Assembly: GCA_012032575.1 (NCBI GenBank)
Contig: JAAUSP010000216.1
Location: 1 to 11,250 of the forward strand
Source of the DNA: Anaerolineales bacterium
GTDB lineage: Bacteria > Chloroflexota > Anaerolineae > 4572-78 > J111
Reading direction: 5' to 3'
DNA length: 11,250 bases
A model generated the notes under the pieces. The model did no database searches. It saw nothing but the letters and a program-made list of their open reading frames with translations, and had not been told where the DNA came from. Of this stretch, positions 1 through 6,197 are shown piece after piece; the stretch's first letter is position 1, and every line of letters starts with the position of its first letter. The position numbers and the translations under genes were made by a program.

Positions 1-162
1 CCCAGGCTCGAAATCGAAGCCGCCGAATTCGAGGGGGTGCTGCGCCAGCGGGAGCAGATTGTAGACCGGCTCAAAGCATTGGGCTATGCTTACGTCACGC
101 TCGATTTGGCCGGTTTCCGCTCCGGCAGCATGAACGAGGTTTTGCCGGCGCATGGACATTGA
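1..162 (+). CDS. larE: LarE, ATP-dependent sacrificial sulfur transferase, C-terminal fragment (5' end outside window)
   Basis: The window opens inside this gene in frame 1, leaving the last 53 residues before a TGA at 160-162. The visible end has the LarE C-terminal pattern: a helix rich in Arg, Glu and Gln, then LGYAYVTLDLAGFRSGSMNE, close to the conserved 'YVTLDLxGYRSGSMN' ending of the family. LarE adenylates the pincer precursor carboxylates and donates sulfur, in the best studied form by sacrificing its own cysteine, to make the thiocarboxylate groups of the nickel-pincer nucleotide. The catalytic cysteine and PP-loop lie upstream and cannot be checked. The stop overlaps the larB start by 11 nt (152-162), which implies translational coupling. 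Identity rests on this short tail plus the larB and larC neighbours. Confidence 0.8.
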   Translation, partial: PRLEIEAAEFEGVLRQREQIVDRLKALGYAYVTLDLAGFRSGSMNEVLPAHGH

Positions 163-913
163 AAAACTGGAACAACTGCTGACCGGCGTCCAATCCGGCC
201 AGATTGACGTGGCCCAGGCCATGGAACGGCTACGCGGCCTGCCCTACGAAGATATGGGGCACACCCGGCTGGACCTGCACCGCTCGCTGCGCCAGGGCTT
301 GCCCGAAGTGATTTTTTGCCAGAACAAAACGGTTGAGCAGGTGGTGGCGATTCTGGACCGCTTGAGCCAGCACCACGACCGGGTGCTGGCCACACGGGTG
401 TCCACCGAAATGGCCGCCGCTGTCCGCGCCCAATTTCCCCAGGCGCACTATGACCCTGTCTCGCGCCTGCTGACCTTAACCCAGAGCGACCTGCCTTCTC
501 CCGCCGCCGATGCGCCCTACGTGCTGGTTGTCACCGGCGGCACCTCCGACCTGCCGGTGGCCGAAGAAGCCGCCCAAACCGCCGAATTCCTGGGCAGCCG
601 GGTCGAGCGGGCCTACGATGTCGGCGTGGCCGGAGTGCATCGTTTGCTGGACCAGCGCGAGCGGCTGTTCAGCGCCGATGTCGTCATCAGCGTGGCCGGC
701 ATGGAGGGCGCGCTGACCAGCGTGGTCGGCGGGCTGGTCTCCTGCCCGGTCATCGGCGTGCCGACCAGTGTGGGCTACGGCGCACACTTCGGCGGGCTGG
801 CTCCGCTGCTGGCCATGCTCAATTCATGCGCCACCGGCGTGGCGGTGGTCAATATTGACAACGGCTTCGGGGCGGGGGTTTTTGCGCATCTCATCCTACG
901 GAAGAAAGGTTAA
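152..913 (+). CDS. larB: LarB, pyridinium-3,5-bisthiocarboxylic acid mononucleotide pathway carboxylase/hydrolase
   Basis: This 253-residue protein has the usual LarB length. LarB carboxylates the pyridinium ring of nicotinic acid adenine dinucleotide and hydrolyses the phosphoanhydride to give the biscarboxylated mononucleotide, the first step of nickel-pincer cofactor synthesis. Residues 1-115 are the LarB-specific N-terminal part, with HRSLRQGLPEVIFC at about 43-56. Residues 120-250 are the PurE-like (AIR carboxylase) domain, with GGTSDLPVAEEAA (129-141), YDVGVAGVHRLL (155-166), VAGMEGALTSVVGGL (181-195), PTSVGYGAHFGGL (204-216) and VNIDNGFGAG (233-242). C226 in LNSCATG corresponds by position to the cysteine implicated in covalent substrate binding in L. 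plantarum LarB; that match is inferred. The ATG at 152 lies inside the end of larE. Its coupled position, the family-like N-terminus and the length all support this start. Confidence 0.95.
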   Translation: MDIEKLEQLLTGVQSGQIDVAQAMERLRGLPYEDMGHTRLDLHRSLRQGLPEVIFCQNKTVEQVVAILDRLSQHHDRVLATRVSTEMAAAVRAQFPQAHYDPVSRLLTLTQSDLPSPAADAPYVLVVTGGTSDLPVAEEAAQTAEFLGSRVERAYDVGVAGVHRLLDQRERLFSADVVISVAGMEGALTSVVGGLVSCPVIGVPTSVGYGAHFGGLAPLLAMLNSCATGVAVVNIDNGFGAGVFAHLILRKKG

Positions 914-977
914 TTGGAAGATTGGAAGATTGGAAGATTGCTCAATCCTCCGACCTTCCATTCTTCCAGTCTTCCAG
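914..977 (+). repeat. Octamer tandem repeat forming a 23-bp hairpin in the larB-larC gap
   Basis: Three full copies plus three bases of the octamer TTGGAAGA run from 914 to 940, directly after the larB stop. The segment 955-977 is nearly the reverse complement of 914-936. Pairing the two arms gives 20 Watson-Crick pairs, two G-U pairs and one U-U mismatch around an 18-nt loop (937-954). The right arm therefore carries the same octamer in inverted, diverged form. No T-tract follows, so this is not a typical intrinsic terminator. It ends 20 nt before the larC start codon and could act as a processing or mRNA-stability element, or be a copy of a dispersed genomic repeat. Confidence 0.75.
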
Positions 978-997
978 ATCAATCAGGAGTATACTCA

Positions 998-1912
998 ATG
1001 AAAATTGCCTATTTTGACTGCATCGCCGGGGCCAGTGGCGATATGCTGCTGGGGGCGCTGCTCGACGCCGGGCTGCCGGAAGAGACGCTGCGCCAACAAC
1101 TGGCCCTGCTTCACCTGGAGGATTTTGAGCTGCAAGTTCGGCGGGTGGAGAAAAATGGATTTAGCGCCCTCAAAGTGGACGTATTAGTTAAAGACGATGT
1201 CCCGGCCCGTCACCTGCCTGACATCGAAGCCATTGTGCAGCAGAGCGATTTGCCCGCCGCCATCAAGGAACAGGCCATCGCCATCTTCCGGCGGCTGGGC
1301 GAGGTTGAGGCCGGGATTCATGGGACCACGCTGGATCACGTTCACCTGCACGAATTGGGCGGAGTGGATACCATTGTGGATGTGGTCGGCGTTTTGGCTG
1401 GGCTGGCGGCGCTGGGCGTGGAGCGAGTCGTTGTTTCGCCGCTGCCACTGGGCCGGGGCTTTGTGCGGGGAGCGCATGGAGCCATTCCGCTGCCCGCTCC
1501 GGCCACAGTCGCGCTGCTCAAGGGTGTGCCGGTAGTCGGCAGTGACATCGAAAAGGAGCTGGTCACACCGACCGGGGCGGCCCTGCTGACCTCGCTGGCG
1601 GCGGAGTTTGGTCCGGTACCGGCCATGACCCTCGAAGGAGTGGGGTATGGAGCCGGGGGCCGCGATTTGCCCATTCCCAATGTGCTGCGGCTGCTGCTGG
1701 GCCAACAAGCTGCCCCCAACAGTGCGGCCACAGAAACGCTGATCATGCTCGAAACCAACATTGACGACCTCAACCCGGAAACTTACGATTATGTGATGGG
1801 CCGTCTGTTCGAGGCCGGAGCGCTGGATGTCTTTTTTAGCGCCGATTCAAATGAAAAAGAATCGCCCGGCCACGCTGCTGCGGGTGCTCTGCCGTCCCGT
1901 GCAAACCGATAA
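998..1912 (+). CDS. larC1: LarC N-terminal part (LarC1), nickel insertion enzyme; zero frame of a frameshifted larC
   Basis: LarC is the CTP-dependent cyclometallase that inserts nickel into the pincer nucleotide. The ATG at 998 is chosen because AGGAG at 985-989 lies 8 nt upstream and the protein then begins with the family N-terminus MKIAYFDCIAGASGDM. Other visible family motifs are a histidine cluster DHVHLHELGGVD from residue 113 (H114, H116, H118), SPLPLGRGFVRGAHGAIPLP, a TPTGAALL stretch, GVGYGAGGRDLP, and ETNIDDLNPETYDYVMGRLFEAGALDVF. After D-V-F-F (to 1837) the frame continues for about 24 codons of non-family sequence to a stop at 1910-1912, giving 304 residues. The family sequence resumes in the +1 frame (larC2). 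A +1 shift at the T6 run would join the two parts into a protein of about 398 residues, the normal LarC length. The break may be programmed, a real mutation or a sequencing error. Confidence 0.88.
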   Translation: MKIAYFDCIAGASGDMLLGALLDAGLPEETLRQQLALLHLEDFELQVRRVEKNGFSALKVDVLVKDDVPARHLPDIEAIVQQSDLPAAIKEQAIAIFRRLGEVEAGIHGTTLDHVHLHELGGVDTIVDVVGVLAGLAALGVERVVVSPLPLGRGFVRGAHGAIPLPAPATVALLKGVPVVGSDIEKELVTPTGAALLTSLAAEFGPVPAMTLEGVGYGAGGRDLPIPNVLRLLLGQQAAPNSAATETLIMLETNIDDLNPETYDYVMGRLFEAGALDVFFSADSNEKESPGHAAAGALPSRANR

Positions 1913-2195
1913 ATTGATGGCGATTTTGTTTGCCGAAACCAGCACGCTGGGGGTACGGCAGCAGACGGTGCTGCGCCACTGCCTGGCCCGCTCCAGCCAG
2001 ACTGTGCAGACACCCTACGGCCCGGTACGGGTCAAAGTAGCTTCATGGGGTAATAAGCACTCTAAAGCAGCCCCGGAATATGAGGACTGCCGCCATCTGG
2101 CCGAGATCAACGGTGTCCCCCTGCGCGAAGTTTATCTGGCCGCGCTGCAAGCCATCGCGGCGGATCTGATAGATACGCTGCACGAAACCCTTTGA
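1827..2195 (+). CDS. larC2: LarC C-terminal part (LarC2), +1 frame continuation
   Basis: This frame carries the missing C-terminal third of LarC. LAPIQMKKNRPATLL follows the frameshift point, then an ETSTLGVR segment, TPYGPVRVKVA, KAAPEYEDCRHLAE and GVPLREVY, ending at a TGA at 2193-2195. In the family this region forms the C-terminal domain associated with CTP use. If made by +1 shifting at TTT-TTT, the junction reads D-V-F-L-A-P-I-Q, matching the uninterrupted family pattern with no residue gained or lost. A separate start is also possible: an ATG at 1827 gives MSFLAPIQMKK and is preceded by GGAG at 1817-1820 with a 6-nt spacer, giving a 122-residue stand-alone protein. No stop codon or other lesion is seen in this part, which argues against long-standing decay. 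Confidence 0.85.
   Translation: MSFLAPIQMKKNRPATLLRVLCRPVQTDKLMAILFAETSTLGVRQQTVLRHCLARSSQTVQTPYGPVRVKVASWGNKHSKAAPEYEDCRHLAEINGVPLREVYLAALQAIAADLIDTLHETL
1832..1837 (+). other. T6 run at the larC1/larC2 frame switch (candidate +1 frameshift site)
   Basis: In the zero frame the codons are GTC TTT TTT AGC. Reading GTC TTT, skipping one T, then TTA GCG CCG restores the LarC family sequence exactly. The required shift is +1 (or -2); a -1 shift would give the wrong frame, so a classical -1 slippery heptamer does not explain it. Slippage of tRNA-Phe from TTT onto the overlapping +1 TTT is chemically plausible. Five Ts instead of six would give an intact gene, so a homopolymer error must be excluded. 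Confidence 0.6.
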
Positions 2196-2257
2196 AGCGC
2201 TTGAGGCTTTCCCAAAACTCACCTTTGGAGTAAAATTCACCGATTTTATCTATTGAC

Positions 2258-2263
2258 AGGAGA
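2258..2263 (+). promoter_or_regulatory. Ribosome binding site fixing the TTG start of the kinase gene
   Basis: AGGAGA lies 6 nt before a TTG at 2270-2272. There is no upstream in-frame ATG that suits the family, and starting at TTG puts the conserved LLKLGGS motif at residues 6-12, as expected for isopentenyl phosphate kinases. Confidence 0.7.
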
Positions 2264-2269
2264 CTTCCA

Positions 2270-3082
2270 TTGTCCGAACTTGTTTTACTCAAATTGGGCG
2301 GCTCGGTGATTACTGATAAAACGCGGCCTTTCACGGCCCGCATGGATGTGATCCAACGCCTGGCCGCCGAAATCAATAACGCCCTGACCGACCGGGGCGA
2401 TGACCTGCGCCTGATTATCGGCCACGGGGCCGGCTCTTTTGGGCACGAAGTGGCGGCCAAATATCAAACCCACAAGGGGGCAATTGCCGCCAATAGCTGG
2501 CCCGGTTTTGCCGAGGTAGCCGCCGCCGCCGCCGAACTCAACCACATTGTGATGCAGGCGCTGCGCCAGGCCGGGGTGCCGGCGATCAAGTTTCAGCCCT
2601 CGGCCAGCACCCGCACCCGCGGCGAGCAGTTGATGTATTTTGAAACGTTTCCGCTGAAGGAAGTCCTCAAGCACGGCCTGGTGCCGGTGGTCTATGGCGA
2701 TGTCAGCGTGGACGCCAACCAGGGTATGAGCATCGTTTCAACCGAGAAGCTGTTTGACAACCTGGCCCGCGAACTCTCACCCGGCCGGATTATCTTGAGC
2801 GGCCAGGTGGATGGGGTTTATGATCACGACCCTCTGACCCACCCGGCGGCTGAATTGATTGAAGAGATTGACGGCAGCAATTGGAGCGAGGTTGAGGCCC
2901 GGCTGGGCGGCTCACACGGGGTGGATGTGACCGGCGGCATGTTTACCAAAGTGCGCGACATGTACCGCCTGACCCTGGCTATGCCGCCGATGCAGGCCAT
3001 GATTATGTCGGCGGAACAGCCGGGCAATGTAGAAAAAGTGCTCAAGGGGCAGGCGGTTAATTTTGGCACGTTGATCAATTGA
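2270..3082 (+). CDS. Isopentenyl phosphate kinase (amino acid kinase superfamily)
   Basis: This 270-residue protein fits the IPK family in length and motifs. IPK phosphorylates isopentenyl phosphate with ATP to give isopentenyl diphosphate, the last step of the alternative (archaeal-type) mevalonate pathway, in the cytoplasm. The N-terminus has the amino acid kinase lysine and glycine loop KLGGSVITDK (residues 8-17). GHGAGSFGH at 51-59 includes H59, in the position of the IPK-specific histidine that contacts the substrate phosphate. LVPVVYGDVSVD, ILSGQVDGVYDHDP and GVDVTGGMFTKV are the later nucleotide-binding motifs. It starts with TTG behind a good ribosome binding site, 74 nt after larC, and could be co-transcribed with the lar genes, although no pathway link is obvious. 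Glutamate 5-kinase and fosfomycin kinase relatives are less likely because of the GAGSFGH motif. Confidence 0.9.
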   Translation: MSELVLLKLGGSVITDKTRPFTARMDVIQRLAAEINNALTDRGDDLRLIIGHGAGSFGHEVAAKYQTHKGAIAANSWPGFAEVAAAAAELNHIVMQALRQAGVPAIKFQPSASTRTRGEQLMYFETFPLKEVLKHGLVPVVYGDVSVDANQGMSIVSTEKLFDNLARELSPGRIILSGQVDGVYDHDPLTHPAAELIEEIDGSNWSEVEARLGGSHGVDVTGGMFTKVRDMYRLTLAMPPMQAMIMSAEQPGNVEKVLKGQAVNFGTLIN

Positions 3083-3142
3083 GGGGTATCTTCATCTATC
3101 GGACGGCCTAAATCGAAAGATCAAAACAACCAGGATAACCTT

Positions 3143-5353
3143 ATGGAAGAGCCGGTTAAACTCGAAGACAGCGAAATTCTCGAACCCGCTGAAGATGTTC
3201 TGTCAACAAATGAGTGGACTGCCCGGATTTTACTGAAAGCCACGGTTGATGCCGTGGTTATGCTTGACGCCGCCGGAATAGTTTTAGATACAAACCAGGC
3301 TCATGCCGCCCGGTTTAACCTTACGTCCGCCGCAATGATAGGCCAATGTATCTGGGATTTTTTCTCCCCAGAGCTAAAGGCCAGCCGGCAAAAACTTATC
3401 CAAAGCGTGTTTCAAACGGGCATACCAGTCCATAACCAGGATGAACGGCAAGGATGCTGGACCGACTATATTATCAGCCCTATTTTTAACGCCAACGGAG
3501 CAGTCACCAGTGTGACCGTGTTTATCCGTGATATTACCCGGCAGAAACAAGTTGAGGACTCACTCGAAACTATTTTGACCAAGTATAAAACCCTGTTTGA
3601 TTCTTTTCCGCTGGGAATCACAGTGTCAGGTCAGGCCGGCAACATTCTGGAAACCAACGCCATGGCCGAAAGTTTATTGGGCCTATCTACCGCCGAACAC
3701 ACCCAGCGAAAAATTGACAGCGCCGAATGGCAGATTGTGCGCCCCGATGGCTCGCCGATGCCTCCCGCCGAATATGCCAGCGTGCGTGCCCTGGCAGAAA
3801 ATCGCCTGATAGAAAACGTGGAAATGGGTATAATTAAACCAGACGGTCATACCACGTGGCTTAACGTCACCGCGGCCCCGTTACCCCTTGACGGTTATGG
3901 CACAGTCATCGCCTATAATAACATTACTGCCCGCAGGCAGGTGGAATTGGCGTTGGAACAGGCCCAGGAAAGTTTGAGATTAGCTCTTGATGGGGCTAAT
4001 CTGGGTACCTATCATGTAGACATACAAAGCGGTCATCTGCTGGTGAATGACCACTACCTGGAACAACTCGGCTATGCCCGGCATGAGTTGGAACTAACCT
4101 ACCACGATTGGCTAAACCTGGTCCACCCTGACGATCTACCCTCTATTAAATTTATCATGGAAAGAGTTTATCAGGGTGAACGGAATGATTTTGACCTGGA
4201 ATACCGCATGCGCCATAAATCCGGCCAGTGGATTTGGGTATTGGATTGCGGTCAGGCCGTAGAACGGGATGAATATGGCCGGCCTCTCCGGGCGGCGGGC
4301 ATCCATCTGGAAATTAGCGTGCGCAAACAAACCGAAGATGCCTTGTACGAGAGTGAACAACAATACCGAAACCTGTTTGAAAATGCGCCGCTGTGCCTGT
4401 TTGAATTAGACTTGACCACCCTGCCGCCGGTTATCCGGCGGGTTAACCGCCAGGCCGAGGCTTTATACGGCTGGACAGTTGATGAAATTGTAACTCGACC
4501 CCCTACAGAAACAATTATCCCTCCGGCGACGCCTATGCCCCAGGAAAGCCTTGACAAACTTAAATCGGGCGAACCGGTTTCTTTTGAATCCCGGAATAGG
4601 CGTCGTAACGGTTCAATCTTTCCGGTCCGCTTCACGGCCACTCCTTCCCCCAACCTTGACCTGAAACGGGTCATTATAGCCGTGGAAGATATCACCCTGG
4701 AAAAAGAAATACAGTCTGCCGAAAAGGCCATTGCCGCAGAACGCCTGCGTATTTCCCGTGAGATTCACGATGGCGTGGCTCAAAACCTGGCCTCGCTGCG
4801 GCTGAAAGTGGGGTTGATGCATGATTGGGCCGAACAAGACCTGCCCCGCCTGCACGTCGAGTTGGATTTTTTGCAGGAACAACTGCGCCAGAACATCCAG
4901 GAAGTGCGGCGAGCCATCTTTGCCCTGCGCCCCATCGCCATTGACGAATTGGGGTTTTACCCGGCATTGCACCAATTTATAGCCGATTTTGGCGGACAAA
5001 ATCAACTGCAGATTGATCTGAATATAACCGGATCACCGGAGAAGCTGCCGTCATTTATGGAACCCGTCCTCTTTCGCCTGATTCAGGAGGCCTTGAATAA
5101 TGTGGCCAAACATGCCTCCGCCAGTACCGTCGGGTTAACGCTCAATATTCAAGCCCCCCAGTCAGTAGAATTAACCATTAACGATGATGGGATTGGTTTT
5201 GATCCTGCCAGCCTGCCTCAAGCGGTCCATCAGGGACATGTGGGGTTAACCCAAATGCGGGAGCGGGTGGCCAATCTTAATGGCATCATCATCGTAAACA
5301 GTCAGCCGGGACAGGGCACAACCCTGCAAATCAGTCTGCCCCTGGTCCGATAA
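3143..5353 (+). CDS. Soluble sensor histidine kinase with four PAS domains, NarX/DegS type (HisKA_3)
   Basis: The protein has 736 residues and no hydrophobic segment long enough to span a membrane, so it should be cytoplasmic. Four PAS-like repeats are seen at about 26-137, 144-265, 276-395 and 404-522. Each ends in the usual D-I-T or N-I-T-type exit followed by a charged linker (IRDITRQKQ, NNITARRQ, LEISVRKQ, VEDITLEKE). The third has the PAS_3 features HPDD and a WIWV strand. The HisKA_3 domain (about 532-600) carries H542 in REIHDGVAQ, the probable autophosphorylation site. The HATPase domain follows, with QEALNNVAKHA (648-658), NDDGIGFD (680-687) and GHVGL (698-702). The cofactor or ligand of the PAS domains cannot be told from sequence. 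A weak AGGAT lies 6 nt before the ATG. The response regulator begins 11 nt after the stop and is the likely partner. Confidence 0.93.
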   Translation: MEEPVKLEDSEILEPAEDVLSTNEWTARILLKATVDAVVMLDAAGIVLDTNQAHAARFNLTSAAMIGQCIWDFFSPELKASRQKLIQSVFQTGIPVHNQDERQGCWTDYIISPIFNANGAVTSVTVFIRDITRQKQVEDSLETILTKYKTLFDSFPLGITVSGQAGNILETNAMAESLLGLSTAEHTQRKIDSAEWQIVRPDGSPMPPAEYASVRALAENRLIENVEMGIIKPDGHTTWLNVTAAPLPLDGYGTVIAYNNITARRQVELALEQAQESLRLALDGANLGTYHVDIQSGHLLVNDHYLEQLGYARHELELTYHDWLNLVHPDDLPSIKFIMERVYQGERNDFDLEYRMRHKSGQWIWVLDCGQAVERDEYGRPLRAAGIHLEISVRKQTEDALYESEQQYRNLFENAPLCLFELDLTTLPPVIRRVNRQAEALYGWTVDEIVTRPPTETIIPPATPMPQESLDKLKSGEPVSFESRNRRRNGSIFPVRFTATPSPNLDLKRVIIAVEDITLEKEIQSAEKAIAAERLRISREIHDGVAQNLASLRLKVGLMHDWAEQDLPRLHVELDFLQEQLRQNIQEVRRAIFALRPIAIDELGFYPALHQFIADFGGQNQLQIDLNITGSPEKLPSFMEPVLFRLIQEALNNVAKHASASTVGLTLNIQAPQSVELTINDDGIGFDPASLPQAVHQGHVGLTQMRERVANLNGIIIVNSQPGQGTTLQISLPLVR

Positions 5354-5364
5354 AGTGAGGATTT

Positions 5365-6066
5365 ATGACATCCACTCCTGAGAAACACCCCATCCGAGTA
5401 CTTCTGGCTGACGATCACCGCCTCTTTCGCCAGGGGTTGCACGAAATTTGCGAAACTAAAGGCGATTTTACGGTGGTAGGTGAAGCCGAAAATGGTCAGG
5501 AGGCGATTGAATTGGCCCAGCAATTACAGCCTGATGTAATTTTGATGGACATCCAGATGCCGATTTTAAACGGAGTCCAGGCCACCCACCTGATTCTTGA
5601 AAATAACCCGGCGGTGCGGATCATCATTTTAACGATGTATCGGCAAGACCAGTATGTATTTGACGCGATCAAGGCCGGCGCACGGGGTTATCTGCTCAAA
5701 GATGTGGATTGGCAGGATTTGATTAAAGCGGTGGAAGCCGTGAGTCGGGGCGAGGCCATCATTAATTCGGCGCTGGCGGCCCGGGTCATCGAAGAGTTTC
5801 GCCAGCTTGAGGCCCAAAAAACAAAACTACCGGCGGACCAAGACCCAGCAGATCTCCAACGGTTGACCCCCGGCGAAATGGAGGTATTGCTGTTGGTAGC
5901 TCAGGGGGCAGACAACCAGGACATTGCCGGGCAACTGGCCCTGACTGAAAAAACAGTCACCAACCGGCTCACCGGTATTTACAAAAAACTGCATCTGAAT
6001 AACCGCACCCAGGCCGCACTCTATGCCCTGCGGCAGGGTTGGGTCACACTAACCCCGCCGGAGTAA
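5365..6066 (+). CDS. NarL/LuxR-family DNA-binding response regulator
   Basis: This 233-residue protein has a receiver domain (about 10-126) and a C-terminal LuxR-type helix-turn-helix (about 165-225), the standard length for the NarL group. The receiver shows the acidic pair D16-D17, the phosphorylation site D62 in ILMDIQMP, T90 and K112 in GYLLKD. The HTH reads LTPGEMEVLLLVAQGADNQD, then the recognition helix region TEKTVTNRLTGIYKKL. The start at 5365 follows GTGAGGA (5356-5361), and the gap to the upstream kinase is only 11 nt. HisKA_3 kinases usually partner with regulators of this type, so the two form a cognate pair on both position and family grounds. Target genes are unknown; the palindrome downstream and the chemosensory cluster are candidates by proximity only. 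Confidence 0.94.
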   Translation: MTSTPEKHPIRVLLADDHRLFRQGLHEICETKGDFTVVGEAENGQEAIELAQQLQPDVILMDIQMPILNGVQATHLILENNPAVRIIILTMYRQDQYVFDAIKAGARGYLLKDVDWQDLIKAVEAVSRGEAIINSALAARVIEEFRQLEAQKTKLPADQDPADLQRLTPGEMEVLLLVAQGADNQDIAGQLALTEKTVTNRLTGIYKKLHLNNRTQAALYALRQGWVTLTPPE

Positions 6067-6084
6067 GCGCAGTCCTCTTTATAA

Positions 6085-6098
6085 GGGTAATTTTACCC
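6085..6098. promoter_or_regulatory. 14-bp perfect palindrome GGGTAATTTTACCC
   Basis: A perfect dyad lies 19 nt after the response regulator stop and upstream of the terminator. It could be a dimeric regulator's operator or part of a 3'-end RNA structure. As RNA the self-complementary centre would leave only a short loop. No function is demonstrated. Confidence 0.35.
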
Positions 6099-6105
6099 GA
6101 CAATC

Positions 6106-6141
6106 AAGTAAAAATCCCCTTTAAGCAGGGGATTTTTGCTT
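6106..6141 (+). terminator. Intrinsic terminator after the two-component pair
   Basis: The core stem is a perfect 11 bp, AAAAATCCCCT (6110-6120) with AGGGGATTTTT (6127-6137), around a TTAAGC loop. The stem extends to 15 bp through one G-U pair (6109/6138) and three more pairs. T-rich sequence closes and follows the 3' arm, and A-rich sequence precedes the 5' arm, so it could work in both directions. It separates the kinase-regulator unit from the chemosensory genes and implies that the latter need their own promoter. Confidence 0.85.
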
Positions 6142-6197
6142 TTAAATCGGTGAATTTTTTCTCTACTCAATTTCTTTCTTCGGGCCGATAAATCATC

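Noticed and set aside
914..940. Possible CRISPR-like short repeat array
   Set aside because: The units are 8 nt, directly adjacent and without spacers, so this is a simple tandem repeat.
914..997. Extended larC start at TTG 914, adding 28 residues
   Set aside because: The extra residues are translated from the octamer repeat and hairpin, have no family similarity, and the ATG at 998 has a good ribosome binding site and the canonical LarC N-terminus.
1342..1773. Long open frame on the minus strand across larC (143 codons)
   Set aside because: It is antisense to a gene with clear family motifs. High GC with G/C third positions produces such shadows, and its translation has no recognisable domain.
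1838..1912. larC scored as a decayed pseudogene
   Set aside because: Only one frame change is seen, at a slippery T run and at the known larC1/larC2 boundary, and both sides keep family motifs with no stops. Decay is possible but is not the best reading from the sequence alone.
3083..3142. Terminator between the isopentenyl phosphate kinase and histidine kinase genes
   Set aside because: No convincing stem followed by a T-tract was found in this 60-nt gap, so read-through cannot be excluded.
4252..4731. Minus-strand open frame of 159 codons inside the histidine kinase gene
   Set aside because: It lies wholly antisense to PAS-domain coding sequence, its product has a low-complexity, Ser/Arg-rich look, and there is no ribosome binding site or neighbour to support it.
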